Assembly: GCA_030639985.1 (NCBI GenBank)
Contig: DAOWKG010000191.1
Location: 1 to 5,065 of the forward strand
From: Desulfuromonadaceae bacterium
Lineage (GTDB): Bacteria; Desulfobacterota; Desulfuromonadia; Desulfuromonadales; Geopsychrobacteraceae
Reading direction: 5' to 3'
DNA: 5,065 nucleotides
Below the pieces are notes generated by a model. That model saw nothing but the letters and a program-made list of their open reading frames with translations, had not been told where the DNA came from and ran no database searches. Below, one piece after another: positions 1 through 5,065 of the stretch. The translations under genes were made by a program, and so were the position numbers. Position 1 is the first letter of the stretch; each line of letters begins with the position of its first letter.

Positions 1-58
1 ACCAAAGGATCACGGTACAATAAAAACCATACAATTCTAACTAGTTGCATTTTTGTCA

Positions 59-247
59 TTAGGGCAATCTACGTTCAATACCAACATATTGGCCCCTCAA
101 TGTACTTCTAATGGGAGCGTTCCCAACATTAACCCATCCTGACGAACGTTCAAATTGCTCAATCTCGCTCATTACAATCAACTCATTCAGCCCATGCGAA
201 GTAACTAAATCAATTTTACCATCTTTATAACGAACTCGTATCAACAT
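59..247 (-). CDS. Small conserved-looking protein of unknown function (YxGxERR tail)
   Basis: A 62-residue protein starting MLIRVRYKDGKIDLV and ending YVGIERRLP. The start is the ATG at 245-247, chosen because AGGAGG is placed ideally before it. The layout suggests a short beta-strand pair (LIRVRYKDGKIDLV, residues 2-15), a helix (LNELIVMSEIEQFERS, 20-35), another strand around GWVNVG (37-42), and a basic tail with a YxGxERR motif (54-60). I recall similar small proteins with a YxGPERR-type ending in Geobacter-like bacteria, none with a known role. There is no signal peptide, membrane segment or cysteine, so it is probably cytoplasmic. It is the last recognisable gene, 26 bp after the BioD/DRTGG gene and most likely in the same transcript. 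The intact frame, strong ribosome site and position support it as a real gene. Confidence 0.7.
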   Translation of the reverse strand: MLIRVRYKDGKIDLVTSHGLNELIVMSEIEQFERSSGWVNVGNAPIRSTLRGQYVGIERRLP

Positions 248-254
248 ATAAATC

Positions 255-260
255 CCTCCT
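255..260 (-). promoter_or_regulatory. Strong ribosome binding site that sets the start of the 62-residue gene
   Basis: A perfect AGGAGG on the minus strand sits 7 nt upstream of the ATG at 245-247. A possible TTG start at 263-265 would lie upstream of this site and is therefore disfavoured. It is the best Shine-Dalgarno sequence in the window, suggesting the small protein is made efficiently. Confidence 0.8.
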
Positions 261-273
261 GTCAATAGAACTA

Positions 274-1368
274 TTAATCTATCAATGCATCTATGGCATC
301 AAAATCAAATCGATCTTCAGCCAGTTCTGTAATCAAATTAATTTTGTGGGTATCATCGGCCGTCAGTTTTGATACATCATCATTTATCGTTTCAAATACT
401 GCCGACGAGGTGCGATTATCTAGCATATAAGGAATTTTGCTGCTATCAAGAATTTTCTTGGTGATACTGCTCACCTCACATATTCCCGGAATTATAATAC
501 CAGCTATTTTACAACGATATTCATCCAACTGATACAGATGAGCAATTGTCACCAATAATTCATCCCGACTGCTGTTGACGATAACCACCGAATCTTCCTG
601 TAACAACTCCACCACTCGTTGTGCCGATGCGGCACCAATCTGGACATTATGAATAATACGATGTGCCTGCTCATCGGTCGCAAATAATTCAACCTCAAGA
701 ACACCAGCAATACGGCGTAACGTTGGATTAGCCAAAATCGGGTGGTAATTAAAACCGCCGACAACCTGAATACCTTCAGCGGCAAAAGCAACGCCCAAAT
801 ACTTCAGTGTTTGTTCCCGCTTTTCGGGGATAATCTTATTAACCAGTATTGCCCTAACCTGAGCTTTTTCCTTTTGAAACAATGCCAAATTAATTTGTGC
901 AGAATCTACCACATTCCCCAGCCCACCACCGGTAACCATCAATACCGGTGCTTCTGTCTCTCTGGCTATTTGGGCATTATTACATCCCAGCAGGGTACCT
1001 ACCCCAGTGTGTCCGGCACCTTCAATGATCAAAAAATCATTTTTGGCATCCAATTCTGCTATCGCAGCAAACATTTGTTTACTGATCGTTTCACGATTTA
1101 TCTCACCATCCATAATCCGTCTGGTGTCACCCGGTTGCAACACGAACGGAGACATCAATGGCAGGTCATCAAGCAGATTAAAGTAGCGAGCCATGACAAC
1201 GGCATCCTTATCAGCAATAATGCCATCATAGCTGACTGGTTTAGGGCCAATGGGTTTAATAAAACCGACCCGAGCATATTTTTTTCTGGCCATGTGCATC
1301 AGTGAAAGACTGGTTGTTGTTTTCCCGCTATTCATTCCCGTTGCTGCGATGAAAATTTTACGTGCCAC
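274..1368 (-). CDS. BioD-like P-loop protein with C-terminal DRTGG-type domain
   Basis: A 364-residue protein starting at GTG (1366-1368). Residues 1-225 look like a BioD/CbiA-type P-loop fold: Walker A variant GMNSGKTT at 11-18 (Lys16), FIKPIG at 36-41, FLIIEGAGHTGVGT at 112-125 where dethiobiotin synthetase has its EGAGG loop, PVLMVTGGGLGN at 141-152 and LVNKIIP at 175-181. Residues about 230-350 resemble the DRTGG domain that follows such a module in long bacterial phosphotransacetylases, including a closing LTADDTHKINLITEL segment. The catalytic phosphate acetyltransferase domain is absent; the protein simply stops. It is therefore a standalone relative of the Pta N-terminal regulatory region, probably cytoplasmic and nucleotide-binding; its function is unknown to me. 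It is not a biotin or cobalamin enzyme on this evidence, although such proteins are often labelled cobyrinic acid a,c-diamide synthase. It lies 15 bp after the NifX-like gene and 26 bp before the last gene. Confidence 0.75.
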   Translation of the reverse strand: MARKIFIAATGMNSGKTTTSLSLMHMARKKYARVGFIKPIGPKPVSYDGIIADKDAVVMARYFNLLDDLPLMSPFVLQPGDTRRIMDGEINRETISKQMFAAIAELDAKNDFLIIEGAGHTGVGTLLGCNNAQIARETEAPVLMVTGGGLGNVVDSAQINLALFQKEKAQVRAILVNKIIPEKREQTLKYLGVAFAAEGIQVVGGFNYHPILANPTLRRIAGVLEVELFATDEQAHRIIHNVQIGAASAQRVVELLQEDSVVIVNSSRDELLVTIAHLYQLDEYRCKIAGIIIPGICEVSSITKKILDSSKIPYMLDNRTSSAVFETINDDVSKLTADDTHKINLITELAEDRFDFDAIDALID

Positions 1369-1376
1369 GATAATTA

Positions 1377-1382
1377 CTCCTT
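1377..1382 (-). promoter_or_regulatory. Ribosome binding site for the GTG-initiated BioD/DRTGG gene
   Basis: Minus-strand AAGGAG lies 8 nt upstream of the GTG at 1366-1368. It fills the 15-bp gap after the preceding stop codon. It decides the start: the first in-frame ATG (Met12) is inside the P-loop and cannot be the true start. Confidence 0.75.
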
Positions 1383-1383
1383 A

Positions 1384-1797
1384 TCAATCACTTGACAGTA
1401 GTTTTGGGATGGTTGCAAATTTTTCTCCATTTTTGCGGCGTTCAACATAAGGATAAATTTCATCGAATTCAGTCTGCAGTAAAGTAAGTATATCGGAAAT
1501 TGATTCAGTTTTGACTATCACTGGTTGATATTTAGTTTGCTTAGCAATTTTGGTGAAATTTGGACTTTCATGTTTAGCAACAAAAACTTCGGTATCGGCA
1601 AGCAGAGAAATAATTTTTGTCATCTTGTCAGCACCAGAATGATCCATCAACCTGGCAGTATTATCGCGTTGTTCGACCACTTTACTGCCACCACCATCGA
1701 ACAGATCATAAATATAAAAACTTTCGGTATCGCCCATATGGGTAGCAGCGATGTTGTGTCCGTCATTTGAGCCGATACAAATTCTTATTTTTCGCAT
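1384..1797 (-). CDS. NifX/NifB-like (dinitrogenase iron-molybdenum cofactor family) protein
   Basis: A 137-residue protein. Its first 110 residues follow the small alpha/beta fold shared by NifX, NafY and the NifB C-terminus: ICIGSNDGHNIAATHMG (6-22), FYIYDLFDG (27-35), a charged middle, a helix at about 57-67 (DKMTKIISLLA), a strand at 70-74 and a final strand-helix at about 92-108. Family members bind or carry iron-sulfur or iron-molybdenum clusters, but many are standalone proteins of unknown role in organisms or loci unrelated to nitrogenase, and no nif gene is in this window. Oddities: HMG where HFG is usual, no GGMG-type glycine loop (residues 73-81 read VAKHESPNF), a single Cys (Cys7), and a basic C-terminal extension after residue 110. 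Start is ATG at 1795-1797 with GAGGGG 12 nt upstream, a rather long spacing. It lies 53 bp after dxs and 15 bp before the next gene. Confidence 0.75.
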   Translation of the reverse strand: MRKIRICIGSNDGHNIAATHMGDTESFYIYDLFDGGGSKVVEQRDNTARLMDHSGADKMTKIISLLADTEVFVAKHESPNFTKIAKQTKYQPVIVKTESISDILTLLQTEFDEIYPYVERRKNGEKFATIPKLLSSD

Positions 1798-1850
1798 AGT
1801 TTATAAATGCCCCTCGTTTAAGGACTCTACTCAACCAGTCAGTAACAATT

Positions 1851-3728
1851 TTAAGGTTTTCTCAATTGCTTAACTTTTTGCATAATACCGACAGCATTCA
1901 ACCCTAACTGGGAACACAATTCTGCCTGGGTTCCTTGACCAATAAAGTGATCGGGTATCCCAATTCGGAGCAGCGGTAGTGTTAATCCGGCATCACTTAA
2001 TAATTCAAGAACAGCGGTACCAAAACCACCCTGTAAAGCATTTTCTTCTGCAGTGACAACAAAAGGAACTTTTTTTGCTTGAGACAAAATCAAATCACTA
2101 TCGAGAGGCTTAACAAAACGGGCATCAATTACAGTGATATTAATCCCTTGCTCAGCAAGTTGTTCTGCTGCAATCAACGCTTCGGCCACCATCGTCCCAA
2201 TAGCTATTACCAGGCCATCATCACCGCTACGCAACAATTCACCGGTACCGATATCGATCGGTTCAATACTCTCAGGCAAAGACAAACCAGCACCATTTCC
2301 ACGTGGATATCGATAGGCAAACGGTTGCGATGCCATGCTGGCGGTTTTCATAATTCGCTGTAATTCAATCTCATTGCGTGGCACGGCAAATGTGATATTC
2401 GGCACATGGCGCAGAAAGGAGAGATCGAATACACCGTGATGGGTAGGACCATCAGCACCGACCAAACCGCCACGATCCATGGCGAATGTTACCGGCAAAT
2501 TTTGCAGACAAACATCATGAACTATTTGATCATAAGCACGCTGCATAAAAGTTGAATAAATTGTCACTACTGGTCGTAATCCCTGACATGCTAAACCAGC
2601 GGCAAACGTTACCGCATGCTGTTCAGCAATGCCGACATCAAAAAACCGTTCGGGAAATTTATCGGCAAAATCGGTCAGCCCGGTCCCTTCTGCCATAGCA
2701 GCAGTGATGGCAACTACGCGTTCATCTTCATCAGCCAATTTTATTAACATATCACCAAATATTTTAGTATATGAAACTGCGACACTGGAACTACTGCCAT
2801 TAACTTCACCAGTTTTCGAATCAAACGGCCCAACTCCATGAAATTTAGGTTGATTTTGCTCGGCTGGCTCATATCCTTTGCCTTTTTTAGTCATAACATG
2901 AAGCAAAACCGGCCCTTCAATCTGAGCAACATTTTGCAGTGTTTCCACCATTTCATCAATATTGTGACCATCAATAGGACCAAAATAGTCAAACCCAAAC
3001 CCCTCAAATAACATCCCTGGAGTCATAAAGCTCTTGAACGATTCCTCAGCTCGCCGGGCAATATTAACCAGATCTCGACCAATTCCGGGGACATAGCCAA
3101 GAATGCTTTCGGTATCTTTTTTAAAGCGAAGAAACGATTTAGAAGTCATCTTGCGGCTGAGAAATGAGGACAGAGCGCCAACATTAGGGGAAATCGACAT
3201 CTCATTGTCATTTAATATAACTATCAGCTTCTGTTTCAAATGACCCGCATGATTCAGCCCTTCAAATGCCATCCCGGCAGTCAGTGAACCATCGCCGATT
3301 ACAGCTATAATCGTGTTATCACCGCCACATATATCACGACCTGCCGCCATTCCAGATGCAGCAGATATGGAGGTACTCGAGTGACCGACACCGAAGCAAT
3401 CATGTTCACTCTCATTTCGTTTTGGGAAACCACTAAGACCATTCAATTGCCGCAACGTCCCGAATTGTTGTTGTCGACCGGTAAGCAATTTATGGGCGTA
3501 GGCCTGATGACCTACATCCCAGACAATCTGATCAGCAGGGGTGGCAAATACCCGATGCAATGCAATTGTTAGCTCAACCACCCCGAGCGAGCTCCCCAGA
3601 TGGCCACCATTAGTCGCAACTGTAGTAACAATCTGCCGACGTAACTCTTCCGCCAGTTGCAAGAGTTGGAGGCGATCAAACTTTTTAATCTCAGCCGGTG
3701 ATTTTATTTGTGCAAGGAGGGTTTCCAT
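1851..3728 (-). CDS. dxs: 1-deoxy-D-xylulose-5-phosphate synthase
   Basis: A full-length 625-residue Dxs (family about 620-640). It condenses pyruvate and glyceraldehyde 3-phosphate, with thiamine diphosphate, into 1-deoxy-D-xylulose 5-phosphate, the entry step of the MEP isoprenoid pathway. Visible landmarks: GGHLGSSLG at 41-49 with catalytic His43; the cofactor/Mg motif [18 protein letters not shown] at 145-162 (Asp146) with Asn175; the pyrimidine-domain segment GIAEQHA at 366-372 containing Glu369, the cofactor-activating acid; [11 protein letters not shown] at 391-401 (Tyr391, Arg397); and [15 protein letters not shown] at 418-432 (Asp426, His430/431). The C-terminal transketolase domain spans roughly 495-615. 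The ATG at 3726-3728 is preceded by AGGA 6 nt upstream, in the 18-bp gap after ispA. No frameshift or missing catalytic residue is seen. It is very likely co-transcribed with ispA. Confidence 0.98.
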   Translation of the reverse strand: METLLAQIKSPAEIKKFDRLQLLQLAEELRRQIVTTVATNGGHLGSSLGVVELTIALHRVFATPADQIVWDVGHQAYAHKLLTGRQQQFGTLRQLNGLSGFPKRNESEHDCFGVGHSSTSISAASGMAAGRDICGGDNTIIAVIGDGSLTAGMAFEGLNHAGHLKQKLIVILNDNEMSISPNVGALSSFLSRKMTSKSFLRFKKDTESILGYVPGIGRDLVNIARRAEESFKSFMTPGMLFEGFGFDYFGPIDGHNIDEMVETLQNVAQIEGPVLLHVMTKKGKGYEPAEQNQPKFHGVGPFDSKTGEVNGSSSSVAVSYTKIFGDMLIKLADEDERVVAITAAMAEGTGLTDFADKFPERFFDVGIAEQHAVTFAAGLACQGLRPVVTIYSTFMQRAYDQIVHDVCLQNLPVTFAMDRGGLVGADGPTHHGVFDLSFLRHVPNITFAVPRNEIELQRIMKTASMASQPFAYRYPRGNGAGLSLPESIEPIDIGTGELLRSGDDGLVIAIGTMVAEALIAAEQLAEQGINITVIDARFVKPLDSDLILSQAKKVPFVVTAEENALQGGFGTAVLELLSDAGLTLPLLRIGIPDHFIGQGTQAELCSQLGLNAVGIMQKVKQLRKP

Positions 3729-3746
3729 TTATCTTCCTTTAATCAG

Positions 3747-4652
3747 CTAAAAAGAACGATCGACAATGTAACTGGCAATTTCTCGCAATGGGCGGGCCGA
3801 GACACCAAACGGTTCAAGGGCAGCAAATGCCAAGTCACGGAGCTCAGCAGCACGTTGACGTGCCCCTTTTAAGCCAAGCAATGCCGGATAGGTGGCTTTA
3901 CCGCGTTGTTGATCGCTGCCTACGTCTTTACCAAGCTGGGATTGATCGGCAACGATATCTAAAATATCATCCGCTACCTGAAATGCCAGTCCAGCAGTCT
4001 CGCCATAACGACACAATGCACGCCGTTGTTTTGCCGTTGCCCCGCCAATAATAGCACCAACTTCAATTGCAGCCAGGATTAAAGCACCAGTTTTATGGGT
4101 ATGGATATATTCCAGCGTCGGCAGATCAACCGGTTTTTCTTCGGCCTCCATATCGACAACCTGCCCCCCTACCATCCCCATGGAACCAGCACTCTTAGCC
4201 AATATATGGATCACTTCTCGATACTTTTCCGCCGTTACCACACCACAAACATCGGGGTTGGAAAGTAAAATAAATGCTTCCGTCAGCAGCCCATCACCAG
4301 CAAGTATTGCAGTTGCTTCACCATAGACTTTATGATTAGTTGGAATTCCCCGCCGGAGATTATCATCATCCATGGCGGGCAAATCGTCATGAATCAACGA
4401 GTAACTATGAATCATTTCGATGGCGCAAGCTGCGGGCAAGACGTTTTCCACCTTACCGCCAACCGCCTCACAAGCAGCCAGCATCAATATCGGTCGAATC
4501 CGTTTTCCTCCGGCAAAAACCGAATAGCGCATGGCATCGTGTAAACTTGCTGGTAATGTTCCAGCCTTGGGCAAATAACGATCCAGAGTTGCATTAACCA
4601 ACTCAATTCGTTCCGTCAGATATGGCTGTAATTGCCATTCATCATTCCCCAT
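3747..4652 (-). CDS. ispA: Farnesyl diphosphate synthase (short-chain trans-prenyltransferase)
   Basis: With the ATG at 4650-4652 the protein has 301 residues, matching the usual 290-300 for bacterial IspA. All landmarks are present in order: GGKRIRP at 48-54 (Lys50 and Arg53 for isopentenyl diphosphate), His82, the first aspartate-rich motif DDLPAMDDD at 89-97 followed by LRRG, KTGAL at 187-191, the second aspartate-rich motif DDILD at 228-232, and GKATYPALLG at 251-260. The first motif has the two-residue insertion (DDxxxxD), and Tyr84 is five residues before it, as in E. coli IspA; this favours farnesyl diphosphate as product, though geranylgeranyl diphosphate cannot be excluded. It condenses isopentenyl diphosphate with dimethylallyl and geranyl diphosphate, feeding quinone, undecaprenyl and other terpenoid synthesis in the cytoplasm. 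It overlaps xseB by 11 bp and precedes dxs by 18 bp. Confidence 0.95.
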   Translation of the reverse strand: MGNDEWQLQPYLTERIELVNATLDRYLPKAGTLPASLHDAMRYSVFAGGKRIRPILMLAACEAVGGKVENVLPAACAIEMIHSYSLIHDDLPAMDDDNLRRGIPTNHKVYGEATAILAGDGLLTEAFILLSNPDVCGVVTAEKYREVIHILAKSAGSMGMVGGQVVDMEAEEKPVDLPTLEYIHTHKTGALILAAIEVGAIIGGATAKQRRALCRYGETAGLAFQVADDILDIVADQSQLGKDVGSDQQRGKATYPALLGLKGARQRAAELRDLAFAALEPFGVSARPLREIASYIVDRSF

Positions 4653-4869
4653 CAAAAGGCTCCCGCTGTAAAGTGCCGTCATCTTGATGTAATAGCTGCT
4701 CAACCTGCAACTCGACCTTGCGTAACGATTTCTGACAACTCTCTGCCTGTTTAACCCCACTCGAAAATACTTTTAACGCCTGTTCCAGAGTAAGGTCACC
4801 AGTCTCTAATTGCTCAACTGCATCTTCCAGTTTTCGCAATGATGCTTCAAAGTTTATTTTTGCCGCCAT
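4642..4869 (-). CDS. xseB: Exonuclease VII small subunit
   Basis: A 75-residue protein, normal length for XseB (about 70-85). It shows the family pattern from residue 7 onward: FEASLRKLEDAVEQLE, then the LExGxLxLE motif at residues 21-29, and a second helix with the common SGVKQAESCQ segment (Cys45). The protein is almost entirely helical, as expected for the small subunit, which forms long helical hairpins on the XseA C-terminal region and stabilises the active single-strand exonuclease. The start is ATG at 4867-4869; the ribosome site is weak (a GGA about 7 nt upstream), but the family motif begins immediately after this Met. It follows xseA by 88 bp and its last codons overlap the ispA start by 11 bp. 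The C-terminal tail after residue 60 is acidic and not conserved. Confidence 0.95.
   Translation of the reverse strand: MAAKINFEASLRKLEDAVEQLETGDLTLEQALKVFSSGVKQAESCQKSLRKVELQVEQLLHQDDGTLQREPFDGE
4660..4664 (-). promoter_or_regulatory. Ribosome binding site that sets the ispA start
   Basis: On the minus strand GGGAG lies 7 nt upstream of the ATG at 4650-4652, inside the end of xseB. The spacing is ideal and favours this ATG over in-frame upstream starts at about 4682 and 4760, which would add 10 or 36 residues unlike the family N-terminus. With the 11-bp overlap of the two reading frames it suggests translational coupling of ispA to xseB. Confidence 0.65.
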
Positions 4870-4912
4870 ACCTAAATCCGTTCTATTAAACTAGTACCAA
4901 TAGTGAAATATG

Positions 4913-4942
4913 ATTATCGGCACCAGTTGCTATATCCGTCAA
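4913..4942 (-). promoter_or_regulatory. Candidate sigma70-type promoter upstream of xseB-ispA-dxs
   Basis: Read on the minus strand, TTGACG (4937-4942, five of six matches to the -35 consensus) is followed after 18 bp by GATAAT (4913-4918, five of six matches to the -10 consensus). Transcription would start near 4906, giving a leader of about 37 nt before the xseB ATG. The site falls in the only sizeable gap of the cluster (88 bp), after the xseA stop codon. It would let xseB, the isoprenoid genes and the three genes behind them be transcribed independently of xseA. This is pattern matching only, and in AT-rich DNA such matches arise by chance. Confidence 0.5.
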
Positions 4943-4957
4943 GCAAATATGCCGTTA

Positions 4958-5065
4958 TCACGTCCCTTTTATGTCGATTGTTGCAACCGTTGCCGTCACT
5001 TGTCCACGGGCAAAACTTATTTGCAAACTATCACCAGCTTTCAACACAGCGGGATCATGAATAAC
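4958..5065 (-). CDS. xseA: Exonuclease VII large subunit, C-terminal end only (partial)
   Basis: The minus strand is open from the window edge to a TGA at 4958-4960 and gives 35 residues, starting VIHDPAVLKAGDSLQIS and ending TIDIKGT. A GD-x-L-x-I-x-F-A-x-G-x-V pattern is typical of the extreme C-terminus of XseA, where the chain closes with a short beta-rich segment. The gene directly downstream is xseB, its usual partner, which strongly supports the call. XseA is the catalytic subunit of exonuclease VII, a cytoplasmic nuclease that degrades single-stranded DNA from both ends to oligonucleotides. The catalytic and OB-fold parts lie outside the window, so integrity of the gene cannot be judged. 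The stretch is too short to identify without its neighbour; the context makes the call fairly safe. Confidence 0.8.
   Translation of the reverse strand, partial: VIHDPAVLKAGDSLQISFARGQVTATVATIDIKGT

Noticed and set aside
1..50. A minus-strand ATG at 48-50 open to the window edge, reading MQLVRIVWFLLYRDPL.
   Set aside because: Only 16 codons are visible, there is no Shine-Dalgarno sequence, and the hydrophobic stretch could be chance in AT-rich DNA. It might be the start of another gene, but the window ends too soon to support it.
1..58. Possible terminator after the last gene.
   Set aside because: The only inverted repeat is the short palindrome AACTAGTT at 39-46. There is no GC-rich stem followed by a run of T on the minus strand, so the operon may continue past the window.
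248..265. TTG start six codons upstream for the small protein.
   Set aside because: It would place the perfect AGGAGG inside the coding region, while the ATG at 245-247 has ideal spacing from that site.
742..1305. A 187-codon open frame on the plus strand.
   Set aside because: It lies wholly opposite the BioD/DRTGG gene, whose protein has clear motifs. Its own translation is rich in Gln, His, Ile and Cys with no recognisable domain and it has no convincing ribosome site. It is an antisense shadow.
1798..1850. Possible terminator or promoter in the 53-bp gap between dxs and the NifX-like gene.
   Set aside because: Only a 4-bp stem (GACT/AGTC) without a T-tract was found, and no -35/-10 pair with acceptable spacing. 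The gap is treated as an ordinary intra-operon spacer.
4653..4760. N-terminal extension of ispA by 36 residues.
   Set aside because: The extra residues duplicate the coding span of xseB in another frame, do not resemble the family N-terminus, and the ATG at 4650-4652 has a well-placed ribosome site and gives the normal family length.
4880..4912. Hairpin in the xseB leader (CTATT/AATAG and ACTA/TAGT pairs).
   Set aside because: Stems of four to five AT-rich pairs with large loops are too weak to call a riboswitch or attenuator.

Overview
The window is a compact, one-directional gene block. Every supported gene lies on the minus strand, so transcription runs from high to low coordinates. In that order it holds the 3' end of xseA, then xseB, ispA and dxs, a NifX/NifB-like (dinitrogenase iron-molybdenum cofactor family) small protein, a BioD-like P-loop protein with a C-terminal DRTGG-type domain, and a 62-residue protein of unknown function. 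Intergenic gaps are 88 bp or less, and xseB and ispA overlap by 11 bp. This is chromosomal housekeeping DNA. I see no mobile element, CRISPR array, rRNA or tRNA.

The organism is a bacterium with AT-leaning DNA (hand-counted samples range from about 30% to 53% GC). The order xseA-xseB-ispA-dxs is common in bacteria. The following trio, and especially the small protein ending in a YxGxERR-type motif, reminds me of anaerobic Desulfuromonadales/Geobacter-type Deltaproteobacteria (Desulfobacterota). That placement comes from memory of related proteins and is moderate to low confidence.

Region by region: 4958-5065 holds the C-terminal 35 codons of exonuclease VII large subunit. 4870-4957 is the longest real gap (88 bp) and carries a good sigma70-type promoter candidate reading into xseB. 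4642-4869 is xseB, overlapping ispA (3747-4652). After an 18-bp gap with a Shine-Dalgarno site comes dxs (1851-3728). After 53 bp comes the NifX-like gene (1384-1797), then after 15 bp the GTG-initiated BioD/DRTGG gene (274-1368), then after 26 bp the small gene (59-247). Positions 1-58 contain no convincing gene or terminator.

Functionally, XseA and XseB form exonuclease VII. Dxs makes 1-deoxy-D-xylulose 5-phosphate, the first step of the MEP isoprenoid pathway (also a precursor for thiamine and pyridoxal phosphate in many bacteria), and IspA condenses the resulting C5 units to farnesyl diphosphate. The roles of the last three genes are unknown. Their close packing behind dxs suggests co-transcription, and they are the least-described part of the window: a NifX-fold protein with no nitrogenase gene in view, and a regulatory-looking BioD/DRTGG protein resembling the N-terminal part of long phosphotransacetylases but lacking the catalytic domain.
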